Both the position numbers and the translations under genes were made by a program. This document shows, piece by piece, positions 1 through 9,656 of a stretch of 64,000 bases of DNA (within the stretch, counting starts at the first letter, position 1; the number at the start of each line of letters is the position of its first letter). Where the stretch lies: positions 1,736,001-1,800,000 of the forward strand of contig JAOSKN010000001.1 in assembly GCA_027493525.1 (NCBI GenBank). The letters run 5' to 3'. Source of the DNA: Planctomycetota bacterium (GTDB taxonomy: Bacteria; Planctomycetota; SZUA-567; H5-PLA8). The notes beneath the pieces are model-generated. The model was not told where the DNA came from. It saw nothing but the letters and a program-made list of their open reading frames with translations, and ran no database searches.

Positions 1-474
1 GTCGAGGCAGAGGTCCACGGCCGGATCGAGCTCCGCCAGCAGCACCTCCAGCGCCGTCAGCCCGCCGTCGATCCGCGCGAATTCGAATTCGTGATTGTGG
101 TAGTGCAGGCGCAGGCCCTCGCCGGCCAGGCGCTTCGCGGACTCGTTCAGGAACTTCGCCGTCGCGAGGTAGTCGTCGCGCCCGCGCGACTTCCAATTTA
201 ACGGGCCGGAGACGCAGAGGTCCGCGCAGCCGCCGGCCTTGGCGAAGGCTACGTACTTTTCGGGCTTGGCGAGCTGACCCGTGGCCAGGTGGACCCCGGC
301 GAGCCGCAGGCCCGCGCGCTTCAGGAGTTCCGGAAGCTCCAGGGGCTGCGCGAAGCTCTCCACGCAGGCGTAGCCGTAGTGGCGCAGGGCCGGCAGGATG
401 CGCAGGCTCAACGCCTCGGCGTTGCGGGCCTCAGGGCCGAAGACGTAGAGTTCGACGCCGATCTCACGGTTCAT
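1..474 (-). CDS. Sugar phosphate isomerase/epimerase (TIM barrel), partial
   Basis: The C-terminal half lies beyond the left window edge; about 158 N-terminal residues are visible. The protein begins MNREIGVELYVFG, reads like a xylose-isomerase-like TIM barrel, and carries the motif YHNHEFEF near the cut, which is typical of the IolE/sugar phosphate isomerase-epimerase group (AP_endonuc_2-like fold, metal-dependent keto-sugar isomerisation). Its ATG lies only 8 nt after the stop of the D-aminoacylase-like gene upstream on the same strand, so the two are probably co-transcribed. The substrate cannot be told from this fragment. Confidence 0.8.
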   Translation of the reverse strand, partial: MNREIGVELYVFGPEARNAEALSLRILPALRHYGYACVESFAQPLELPELLKRAGLRLAGVHLATGQLAKPEKYVAFAKAGGCADLCVSGPLNWKSRGRDDYLATAKFLNESAKRLAGEGLRLHYHNHEFEFARIDGGLTALEVLLAELDPAVDLCLD

Positions 475-482
475 GGGTCGCT

Positions 483-2084
483 CTAGGCCTCCGCGCCGGG
501 TCCCGCGACGAACTTCCCGGGCTTCGCGCCGGTGTGCTCGCCGTTGGAGACCACCTTCGTGCCGTTGACCCAGACGTCCTGGACGCCCACCGAAAGCCGG
601 TGCGGCTCCTCGAAGGTCGCGCGGTCGGCGACCGTCTTCGGATCGAAGAGCACCACGTCGGCCCAGGCGCCGGCGCGCAGGATGCCGCGATCCGCAAGCC
701 CCAGGCGCGCGGCGACCGCGCCGCTCATCTTGCGCACGGCCTCCTCGAAGCTCAGCACGCCCAGGTCCCGGGCGTAATGTCCCAACACGCGCGTGAACGT
801 GCCGTAGCCGCGCGGGTGAACCAGGCCGCCGGCGCGCGCCGGGTCGGTCCCGCCGGCGTCGGAGGCGACCTTGATCCACGGCTGGCGCAATTGGAGCTGT
901 AGGTTCCGCTCGCTCATCGAAAAGAAGATGGTGAAGATGTCGTGCCCTTCGGAGGCCAGCAGGTCGAGCACGGCATCGACCCACTCCTGGCCGCGCTCGG
1001 CGGCGATCTGCGAGAGGCGCTTGCCGATGTAGCCCCGGTGTTCGGGGAGGCGGAAGCCGACGGGCATGATCCCTTCGGCGCGCGCGCCGAGTTCGTTCGC
1101 GCCCGCGAACCGGCCGAGCATCTCCGCGCGCAGCTTCGGGCGGACTTGCGGGTCGGCGACATTCTTGAAGAGCAGGTCGTCAGCCGCGGCCCACGCGGGC
1201 ACCTGCGTGGAGAGCCCCGTGCCGCTGGCGACGTAGGGGTACATGCAGGCCGTGACGTCCTGCCCCTCCGCGCGCGCCGCGTCGATCCGCGCGATGGCCT
1301 GCGCCATCTTCGGCCAATTGGCCTTGCCGGCGGCCTTGAGGTGGTAGATCTCGACGGGCAGGCCGGCGCGGCGGCCGATCTCGAGCGCTTCCTCCACGCC
1401 TTCCAGGAGCCGGTCGCTCTCCGAGCGCATGTGGGTGATGTAGAGCCCGCCGCGGCGCGCGGCGACCTTCGCGATCTCGACGATCTCCGCGGTCTCGACG
1501 TAGCAGTCCGGCGGATAGATCAGCGCGTAACTGATTCCGAAGGCGCCGTCGGCCATCGCCTCGTCCAGCAGCGTCTTCATGCGTTCGAGTTCGTCCGGCG
1601 CCGGCGCGCCCATGCGCATGCCGCAGGCGAGGCTGCGCAGCGTCCCGGCGGCGAAGAACGAGCCGACGTTCGGGGAGACGCCGGCCTCCAGCAGCGCGTC
1701 GAACCAGTGCCTGAAGCGCGTCCAGCCCTTGGCCTTCTCGCGCCAGGCCGCCGGGAGCGGCCCGCACTTGCCGCCGTGCGGCGCCGGAACCCAGGTCTCG
1801 CCCATGATCTCCGTCGTGACGCCCTGGGTGAGCTTCGAGACGCAGCGCCCGTCGTTCATCAGCGTGGTGATGGAATGGCTCTGGATGTCGATGAAGCCGG
1901 GGCAGACCGCCAGGCCCGCGGCCTCGACGACCTCGCGCGCGCCCTCGGGCTTCAGGAGCCCCGCCGGCGCGACGGCCGCGATCCGCTCGCCCTTCAGGCC
2001 CACGTCGCCCAGGAACCAGGGGTTCCCGGCGCCGTCGAAGACCATCGCGCCGCGGATGAGGACGTCGAAGGGGCCGGTGTGCAT
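483..2084 (-). CDS. D-aminoacylase / N-acyl-D-amino-acid deacylase-like amidohydrolase
   Basis: 533 aa, the usual length for the D-aminoacylase branch of the metal-dependent amidohydrolases, which remove acyl groups from N-acyl-D-amino acids. The N-terminal beta-sandwich strand (DVLIRGAMVFDG), the first barrel motif (PGFIDIQSHS), the histidines in YITHMRSES and IYHLKAAGK, and the late Asp in VASDAGGTDP are all visible. Odd points: the first metal motif reads QSH where the classical enzyme has HxH, and the position of the bridging Cys (GNCG in classical enzymes) reads GETW. This suggests a subfamily with altered metal binding. It is followed at once by the isomerase gene. Chemistry is inferred from family; substrate unknown. 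Confidence 0.8.
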   Translation of the reverse strand: MHTGPFDVLIRGAMVFDGAGNPWFLGDVGLKGERIAAVAPAGLLKPEGAREVVEAAGLAVCPGFIDIQSHSITTLMNDGRCVSKLTQGVTTEIMGETWVPAPHGGKCGPLPAAWREKAKGWTRFRHWFDALLEAGVSPNVGSFFAAGTLRSLACGMRMGAPAPDELERMKTLLDEAMADGAFGISYALIYPPDCYVETAEIVEIAKVAARRGGLYITHMRSESDRLLEGVEEALEIGRRAGLPVEIYHLKAAGKANWPKMAQAIARIDAARAEGQDVTACMYPYVASGTGLSTQVPAWAAADDLLFKNVADPQVRPKLRAEMLGRFAGANELGARAEGIMPVGFRLPEHRGYIGKRLSQIAAERGQEWVDAVLDLLASEGHDIFTIFFSMSERNLQLQLRQPWIKVASDAGGTDPARAGGLVHPRGYGTFTRVLGHYARDLGVLSFEEAVRKMSGAVAARLGLADRGILRAGAWADVVLFDPKTVADRATFEEPHRLSVGVQDVWVNGTKVVSNGEHTGAKPGKFVAGPGAEA

Positions 2085-2184
2085 GTGGCGCTCCCGAATC
2101 GCAGGCCGTGCGTTGGGCTCAGCCTAGTGGCTGATGCTTGGAATTCATGGCCTGAAAGAGGAGCAAACTCGAAGCGGCCGCCGT

Positions 2185-2466
2185 TCAACCCTTGCGCTTG
2201 AGCACCCCGCCCAGCCGCAGGCTCAGGTACAGGCCCGCCACGAGCACCACCAGGCCGTGTACGAACTCACGGTTAAGAATGGCGTAGACGGCGCAGCCCA
2301 ACGAGGCGAGCAAGATAAAGACCGCCACGGCGCTCGTAAACGTTGAAGTGGCATGTTTGCGAGCCGCTGCGGCGTGCTCGGCGGCGACTTCGTGGTGCTG
2401 CTTCGGCGAGGCAGGACGCGGGGTCGCGGCCACCGTCTCCGTCGTCCGTTCCCGCGCCTCGCCCAT
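2185..2466 (-). CDS. Small two-helix membrane protein, unknown function
   Basis: 93 aa. The first 45 residues are hydrophilic and Ala/His/Lys rich, followed by two adjacent hydrophobic helices (about 46-65 and 69-86) and a short basic tail (LKRKG). This looks like an inner-membrane hairpin protein. I recognise no family. It is transcribed away from sdhC, so the 229 bp between them should hold divergent promoters; a TATACT hexamer is visible at 2493-2498 but lacks a clear -35 partner. Confidence 0.6.
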   Translation of the reverse strand: MGEARERTTETVAATPRPASPKQHHEVAAEHAAAARKHATSTFTSAVAVFILLASLGCAVYAILNREFVHGLVVLVAGLYLSLRLGGVLKRKG

Positions 2467-2695
2467 CGCGTGGTCCCTTCGCCCGATCGGGATATACTCC
2501 TAACGAGTCTCGCCAATTGACCTTGCATGGATAAGTTGCTGCACCTTGAGGTTTCGGCGCTTGCAGACAAGGCTTGGGAAAGCTATTCCAAAGCGTGCAT
2601 CTAAAGTCCGGAATAGCACGCGGCGGGGCGAGATCCGGCCTTTTGAACATAACCCTTTGTAGGATCTGGCTTTCCAACCATCGAGCGGACGCGCC

Positions 2696-3415
2696 ATGAG
2701 TTCGATCTTCAAGAAGGCTCTCGTCGCCCTGACCGGTCTGCTGCTGATCGGGTTCCTGGTTACGCATTTGGCGGGGAACCTGTACCTCTTTGGCGGGGCG
2801 AAGCACTTCGATCGCTACGCCGAGACCCTGGAGAAGATGGGCCCGCTCTTGATTGCCGCGGAGGTCGGCCTGGCGGCGGTCTTCCTGGTCCATGTCGGTC
2901 TGGCGATCCGCTTGACGTTCGAGAACAAGGCCGCGCGCGGCGGGACAGGCTACGAGGTCCACGAGAACCAATCCGCTGCGCCCAGCCGTTTCATGATCGT
3001 CAGCGGGATCCTGATCGCGATCTTCATCGTGCTTCATATCCGCGCCTTCAAGTTCGGGCCGCGCGAGGAGTACGGCGGGAGCCTGTACGCGGTAGTGATG
3101 AACGCCTTCGCGCATCCTGGCGTCGCGGCCTTCTACATGCTTTCGATGCTGATCCTGGGCAGCCACCTGACGCATGGATTCTGGAGCGTCTTCCAGACCT
3201 TCGGGCTGGTCAAGCCGGCGAAACGCGACAAGGTCAGGAAGGTCTGCGCGCTGCTGGGCTGGGGCCTGGCGCTGGGCTTCCTCACGCTGCCGCTCTTCGG
3301 GCTGCTCAAGCAGGACAAGACGGAGAAGGGCCTGGAGGGGGCGGTGAAGAAGCTGACGGGACAGGCGGAAGGCGCGACGGGCGGGCTGGCCTCCGCGGAT
3401 CGGGACGCACGGTAG
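2696..3415 (+). CDS. sdhC: Succinate dehydrogenase cytochrome b558 subunit
   Basis: 239 aa, five predicted membrane helices (about 8-30, 50-72, 98-116, 140-160, 184-206). It matches the single large diheme cytochrome b558 anchor of three-subunit succinate:quinone oxidoreductases as in Bacillus and Bacteroidetes, rather than separate SdhC and SdhD. Candidate haem-ligand histidines are H24 (VTHLAGN), H66 (FLVHVG), H114 (VLHIRAF) and H157/H160 (GSHLTHGF). It anchors SdhA/SdhB and passes electrons to or from quinone. First gene of the sdhCAB operon; sdhA follows after 33 nt. Confidence 0.95.
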   Translation: MSSIFKKALVALTGLLLIGFLVTHLAGNLYLFGGAKHFDRYAETLEKMGPLLIAAEVGLAAVFLVHVGLAIRLTFENKAARGGTGYEVHENQSAAPSRFMIVSGILIAIFIVLHIRAFKFGPREEYGGSLYAVVMNAFAHPGVAAFYMLSMLILGSHLTHGFWSVFQTFGLVKPAKRDKVRKVCALLGWGLALGFLTLPLFGLLKQDKTEKGLEGAVKKLTGQAEGATGGLASADRDAR

Positions 3416-3448
3416 CCCTTCGCAGGCGATTAGGGAAAGACGCGCACC

Positions 3449-5383
<1,935 letters not shown>

Positions 5384-5399
5384 GTTCGGGTGGCGCTCC

Positions 5400-5720
5400 A
5401 TGGCCTACCGCATCGAGTTTGGTCGGGAAGCCATGCAGGAATTGAAAAAGCTCAGGAAGGGCGAGCAGGCCGAAGTCCTGATCCGGTGCCGCACGCATCT
5501 GACGCACGAGCCCAAGAAGGAGAGCAAGAGCCGCATTAAGCGCCTGCGAGATGACGCCTTTCCACCCTATCGTCTGCGAATTGGGGATCTTCGTGTATTC
5601 TACGACGTGGACGATGGTTTTGGCGTGGTTATCATCCATGGCGTAGTGCGCAAGATGGAAGCTCAGGCTTGGCTGGAAGCGAGTATTCGGCGCAGGAGGA
5701 CGGGTGATGAAAGTCATTAA
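5400..5720 (+). CDS. RelE/ParE-superfamily toxin
   Basis: 106 aa, basic, with the compact RelE-type pattern: an N-terminal helix with KLRKG, a central strand series YRLRIGDLRVFYDVDD, and a short C-terminal strand (VVIIHGVVRK). RelE toxins bind the ribosomal A site and cleave mRNA; ParE relatives poison gyrase, and sequence alone does not decide between them. It overlaps the next gene by 14 nt. The toxin-first order (as in higBA) and its place inside the succinate dehydrogenase operon are unusual. Confidence 0.8.
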   Translation: MAYRIEFGREAMQELKKLRKGEQAEVLIRCRTHLTHEPKKESKSRIKRLRDDAFPPYRLRIGDLRVFYDVDDGFGVVIIHGVVRKMEAQAWLEASIRRRRTGDESH

Positions 5721-5991
5721 AGCCAATGAGCTTGACCGCTCCGTGCGCGAGATGCTCGAGTCGGCTGCCAAGGAAGACGTGCTGGTCCGCAGAAAGGGGA
5801 AAGCCCCCGTTCTGATTCACGCCGTTTCGGAAGAGGACCTGGAGGACTACCTCCTCGAATCGGACTCCCGCTTCATGCGGCTCATCGAGGCTCGTCGAAA
5901 GAGCTACCGCAAGCATGGCGGCAAGCCGATCGAACAGGTAGCCAAGGAACTGGGCATACAACTTTCCAACCCCAAGAAGGCGCAACGATGA
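5707..5991 (+). CDS. Antitoxin, Phd/YefM-like
   Basis: 94 aa from ATG at 5707 (a GTG lies one codon upstream). The N-terminus ([17 protein letters not shown]) followed by a strand pair around [13 protein letters not shown] resembles the Phd/YefM DNA-binding half; the C-terminal half is charged and helical ([17 protein letters not shown]), as expected for a toxin-neutralising tail. It overlaps the toxin gene by 14 nt and shares an ATGA stop/start overlap with sdhB at 5988-5991, so sdhB translation is probably coupled to it. The family call is by pattern, not by search. Confidence 0.7.
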   Translation: MKVIKANELDRSVREMLESAAKEDVLVRRKGKAPVLIHAVSEEDLEDYLLESDSRFMRLIEARRKSYRKHGGKPIEQVAKELGIQLSNPKKAQR

Positions 5992-6732
5992 ACGTCACCC
6001 TTCGCGTCTGGCGGCAGGCCGGCCCCGGCCAGCCCGGCCGCTTCGAGACCTACCCGGCCAGGGACATCCCCCAGGAAGCCTCCTTCCTGGAGATGCTCGA
6101 CATCGTCAACAACCAGCTCGAGGGCGAAGGCAAGGAGCCCATCGCCTTCGACAGCGACTGCCGCGAAGGCATCTGCGGGACCTGCGGGATGGTCGTCAAT
6201 GGGCGCATGCACGGCCCGGGCAAGGGCATCACCGCCTGCCAGCTTTACATGCGCGAGTTCCACGAGGGCGAGACGCTTACGCTGGAACCCTTCCGCGCCA
6301 AGGCTTTCCCGGTGGTGAAGGATCTGGTCGTCGACCGCGGCGCCTTCGACAAGGTGATCCAGGCCGGCGGGTACGTCTCGGTCAACACCGGCAGCGCGCC
6401 GGAGGCCAACGGCCTCCCGGTGCCCAAGCCCGACGCCGAAAAAGGCCATGGACGCGGCGGCCTGCATCGGCTGCGGCGCGTGCGTCGCCGCCTGCAAGAA
6501 TTCCAGCGCCATGCTCTTCGTCAGCGCCAAGGTCAGCCACCTCGCGCTGCTGCCCCAGGGGCGCGCCGAGGCCAAGGCGCGCGTGCTGAATATGGTCGCC
6601 AAGATGGACGAACTGGGCTTCGGCAACTGCACCAATACCGGCGCCTGCGAGGCCGAGTGTCCCAAGTCGATCAGCCTCGACAACATCGCCCGGTTGAACC
6701 GGGAGTACCTGCTCGCGCGCATCTTCGGATAG
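5988..6732 (+). CDS. sdhB: Succinate dehydrogenase iron-sulfur subunit, frameshifted at 6439-6443
   Basis: The first 151 codons encode the ferredoxin-like domain with the [2Fe-2S] ligands C58, C63, C66 and C84. At the A5 run 6439-6443 the frame must move +1 to continue into the second domain, which has the [4Fe-4S] motif [11 protein letters not shown] and the [3Fe-4S]-type [14 protein letters not shown]. With GAAAAAGG read as GAAAAGG the product is about 247 aa, normal for this subunit, with every cluster ligand present. Without correction the first frame runs on to 6782 as nonsense. A single-base assembly error is likeliest; true mutation or +1 slippage of tRNA-Lys from AAA to AAG are alternatives. 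Function: transfers electrons from SdhA to the b558 subunit. Confidence 0.92.
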
Positions 6733-6843
6733 CGGGCGGCATGCTCCGAAAATGCCGGGCAAGCACATGGGCTTCGACTTGAACGGCCTCGCCTGTTTCC
6801 TTGGCAGGTCCGCGATTCTCCGCGACTTCGCAGTTGAGTTTTA

Positions 6844-7656
6844 TCACTCGCCCGCCTTCGGCAGCTTCTCCGGCCATGTCTTCGCCAGCAGCTTGAACTC
6901 CTCGTCGGCGATCGCCTTCACGCCTTCGGCGTTGGGGTGGCTGTCGTAGAACCAGGCCTTGGCGCCTTTCATCTCCTCGTCCTTCGAGGCGTCGAAGACG
7001 CGGTCGCCGAACTTCTCGCGCGCCAACTGCTGATTGCGGATGCGCAGGTCCCAGCGGTCGGCGAGAATCTCCGCCTTCAAACGCTCGTACACGTCCACCA
7101 GCGGATAGTTGCGCTCCTTCGCGACTTGCCGCGAGACCTCCCAGTACTCGTTGTACTTCCGGTTCTGCCCGTCGCTGAAGTCGCGCGGGGCCGGCGGCTC
7201 GCCGAAGTGAAGCGTGTCGACGGCCGTGTTGGTTTCCAGGACCAGCCGCACGCCCGGGTAATCCTTCAACAGCTTGTCGCACAGTTCCAGCAGGTGCGCC
7301 TTGAACTCCTCGGGCTTGAAGCGCTTCATGTCGTTCTGCCCGTAGCGGATCAGCGCGAGGTCGATGCGCGGAAGCTTCTGATGCACCTGCTTCTCGTATC
7401 GTCCCCCATCGAGGAACTGGCGGATGAAGTCGCCGTCCTGCGCGACGTTGTGGCTGACGAGGGCCTGGTTCTTGTAATGCTCCTTCAGTTTGGCGTTGAG
7501 GAGCGCGTCCACGCGCTGTTCGGGTTTGAGGTAACTGGTGATGCAGGTGCTGTCGCCAAAGTGGACGACGACGACCTCGTTTTCAGCCGCGCAAGTGCAT
7601 GCGCTCAAGAGTGCCCCCAAGCTCAGCAAGGCCGCGGCAACGAACGAGCGAATCAT
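6844..7656 (-). CDS. SGNH/GDSL hydrolase lipoprotein
   Basis: 270 aa from the ATG at 7656, chosen because GGGGAGG lies just upstream; an in-frame ATG at 7686 lacks this. The signal peptide ends in a lipobox LSAC with Cys at residue 20. SGNH blocks: GDS nucleophile motif (VVHFGDST), GQND (block III Asn) and DSHPNAEG (block V Asp-His). The protein is therefore likely an envelope-attached esterase or acetylhydrolase, possibly acting on acetylated polysaccharide. Substrate unknown. Convergent with sdhB. Confidence 0.8.
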   Translation of the reverse strand: MIRSFVAAALLSLGALLSACTCAAENEVVVVHFGDSTCITSYLKPEQRVDALLNAKLKEHYKNQALVSHNVAQDGDFIRQFLDGGRYEKQVHQKLPRIDLALIRYGQNDMKRFKPEEFKAHLLELCDKLLKDYPGVRLVLETNTAVDTLHFGEPPAPRDFSDGQNRKYNEYWEVSRQVAKERNYPLVDVYERLKAEILADRWDLRIRNQQLAREKFGDRVFDASKDEEMKGAKAWFYDSHPNAEGVKAIADEEFKLLAKTWPEKLPKAGE

Positions 7657-7862
7657 GATGAACCTCCCCAACGTGGAGCGCACCAATCAGTTGCAGAAGT
7701 GTTCCAAGGCTGCATACCCCGCCGGTCGAGGAAGAGACGAACCTCTCCGAGTTGCGCGGCGCAAGGGGAACTCGGGCGGTAAGACGGTTGTTTGACGGCA
7801 TTTAGCGGTTTATGGTGGAGTCGCCGCCAGGGTGGGCGGCAGAGGGGGGCCGGCTCAGGGCC

Positions 7863-8548
7863 ATGGCTCGGGAAGAATTCCTCCGCACCAGCGTGCGCCT
7901 GCGCATCGACCAGGGCGTGGTGCTGCTCCGCCACGGCGGGGTGCCTTCGGTGGCCTGTCCGCTCATGGACCTGAGCGAAGGCGGGTGCCGCTGCATCGCT
8001 CCCATGCCGGCCCTCGACGCGCAGACCGCGGGCACCTGGCGCCAGGTGCTTCAGGTCAAGCGCCACCTGAACATCGAAATCTCCTGTCCTCCGCATCTGG
8101 TCCATTTCATGATTCAGGCCGAAGTTCGGCGCGCCGACCCGATGGCCGACGGCGGCGTGGAACTGGGCTTGCAGTTCCTCAACCTGGCCGCGCAGCAAAA
8201 GGGTTCGCTGCAAAGGCCATGCTCTCGTTCGCGACCGACAAGGTCCGCGGGGCCTTCTCGCCCTCAAACGTGACCGAAACCTCCGCGTACCTCGTCGGCG
8301 CGGGCAAGGGCTCGTCTTCGCGCACGAACCTTTCCAAGGTGGACGACGCCGCGCCGCCTCCCGCGGCCGGCTCCAATGCCCGCCACGCGGCCGCGCCGGC
8401 GGGTTCGGCTTCAAGGCACGCGGCGGCCCCCGGCTCGGCTTCGCGCCAGCCGGCCGTGCCGGGCTCGGCCTCGCGCCAGCCGGCCGTGCCGGGTTCGGCT
8501 TCGCGCCAGCCGGCCGTGCCGGGCTCGGCCTCGCGCCAGCCGGGGTGA
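7863..8548 (+). CDS. PilZ-domain protein with repeat-rich C-terminus, frameshift near 8212
   Basis: The N-terminal ~115 residues form a PilZ domain: RTSVR (RxxxR) and DLSEGG (DxSxxG) c-di-GMP-binding motifs, and the closing strand ELGLQFLNL. In the annotated frame translation drifts into a Ser/Arg tail and stops near 8271. If one A is restored in the run 8212-8214 (CAAAGG to CAAAAGG) the reading joins sense sequence (KAMLSFATDKVRGAF) and continues through the 30-bp repeats to TGA at 8546-8548, about 228 aa. The tail then reads PGSASRQPAV repeated. That stop overlaps the GTG of the next gene. ATG 7863 is chosen since the PilZ RxxxR motif begins right after it. Confidence 0.65.
8431..8544 (+). 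repeat. 30-bp tandem repeat, about 3.8 copies
   Basis: Four consecutive units start at 8431, 8461, 8491 and 8521, each built around TCGCGCCAGCCGGCCGTGCC; the last is cut short by GGGGTGAAG. A degenerate fifth unit may precede at 8401-8430. All three forward frames stay open across it. The period is a multiple of three, so changes in copy number would lengthen or shorten the encoded linker without shifting frame. Confidence 0.9.
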
Positions 8549-9639
8549 AGCCCGGCGCGCAGGCGCCCCTGATGGAGATGCTCAAAGCCCGGCGCGATTC
8601 GTCCGTCTCGCTTGCCCCGATTCCGCCTTCCTCAGCGGCTCCGGCGCCCGCGCCGCCTCCGCCGCCCGAGCCGGTCGTGACGCCGAGCGGTCAGACGACG
8701 GAAGTTGAAGCCGAGAATCTCCTGCCCGCGCCGCCTCCGCCTCCAGCGCCGATCTCCGAGACGCAGATCCAGCGCGGCGATCCGTTCCGCGGCCGGCGCG
8801 TCGGCGAAATCCTGATCAAGATGGGCAAGCTGACGCAGCAGCAAGTCGATCACGCCGCCGACCGCGCGCGGCTCAGCGGCGAGCGGCTGGGGCGCTACAT
8901 GCTCCGCGAGGGCCTGCTGCTCCCGGCCGAACTGACGCGCGCGCTGGCCCTGCAGTCCGGGCTCCCGATGACGGACCTCTCCGACGCCGAACTGCCCGCC
9001 GAAGTGCGCATGATCTTCCCCTTCGCGCTGATGCAGCGGCACGAGTTCGTGCCCTTCGACCAGTCGAAGAAGATCCTCTGCGTGGCCACGGCCAACCCCC
9101 TGTCCGCGGAGGTCGTCGAGGAACTGGAGCGGATCGCGCAGCGGCACGTGGAGGTCTTTCTCGCCCAGGAGGACCTCGTGCTGCTGGCGCTCGACAAGCT
9201 GCGCCCGGTGGACAAGCGCACCGAGCGGCGGCACGTGCGCTATCGCGCCGAGTTCCCCGTCCGCTACCAGTTCTGCAACCGGCTGGGGCGCGTCGTCGAG
9301 GAGACGCTTCACGAAGGCGTCACGTCGGACATCAGCGAAGGCGGGTTCATGGTCGAGGGCCCGCGGCCGGATCTGGGGCAGCCCGAAGACCTGCGCCGCC
9401 GCGGGCTCTGCGTGAACCTGACCATCGTCGTCGTCCCGCACGAAATCAAGGTGCTCTGCAGCCTGCGCTTCGTGAAGGTGCACGAGGATTCCAAGCCCGG
9501 CGAGTACCCCTGGACCTTCGGGTTGCAGGTGCTCGAAATCACCGAAAGCGACAAGCGCAAGCTGAAAGAAGCCTGCATTCAGGCGGGCATGCGCAAGCCC
9601 GGCGAGAGCGGCGGCGCGCATCTCAAGCCCTTTGCCTGA
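8545..9639 (+). CDS. MshEN (type II secretion ATPase N-terminal-like) plus PilZ protein
   Basis: 364 aa from GTG 8545. About 75 residues of Pro/Ala-rich linker are followed by a GspE/MshE N-terminal domain (about 78-220: VGEILIKMGKLTQQQVDHA, RLGRYMLREGLL, LALQSGLPMTDL) and a C-terminal PilZ domain (about 228-350) with RRHVR (RxxxR) and DISEGG (DxSxxG). Both domain types bind c-di-GMP in characterised proteins, so this is probably a c-di-GMP receptor for surface or secretion behaviour; there is no ATPase domain. The same frame is open upstream through the repeat to 8113, so the start is uncertain. One extra G at 8542-8545 would fuse it to the preceding PilZ gene. Confidence 0.8.
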   Translation: MKPGAQAPLMEMLKARRDSSVSLAPIPPSSAAPAPAPPPPPEPVVTPSGQTTEVEAENLLPAPPPPPAPISETQIQRGDPFRGRRVGEILIKMGKLTQQQVDHAADRARLSGERLGRYMLREGLLLPAELTRALALQSGLPMTDLSDAELPAEVRMIFPFALMQRHEFVPFDQSKKILCVATANPLSAEVVEELERIAQRHVEVFLAQEDLVLLALDKLRPVDKRTERRHVRYRAEFPVRYQFCNRLGRVVEETLHEGVTSDISEGGFMVEGPRPDLGQPEDLRRRGLCVNLTIVVVPHEIKVLCSLRFVKVHEDSKPGEYPWTFGLQVLEITESDKRKLKEACIQAGMRKPGESGGAHLKPFA

Positions 9640-9656
9640 CGACTGCCATTGAGGGG

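Noticed and set aside
6733-6843. Terminator between sdhB and the SGNH gene
   Set aside because: A CGGCAT/ATGCCG stem is present but there is no T-run on either strand.
8401-8550. 30-bp repeats as a CRISPR array
   Set aside because: Units are directly adjacent without spacers and lie in open reading frames; no cas genes nearby.
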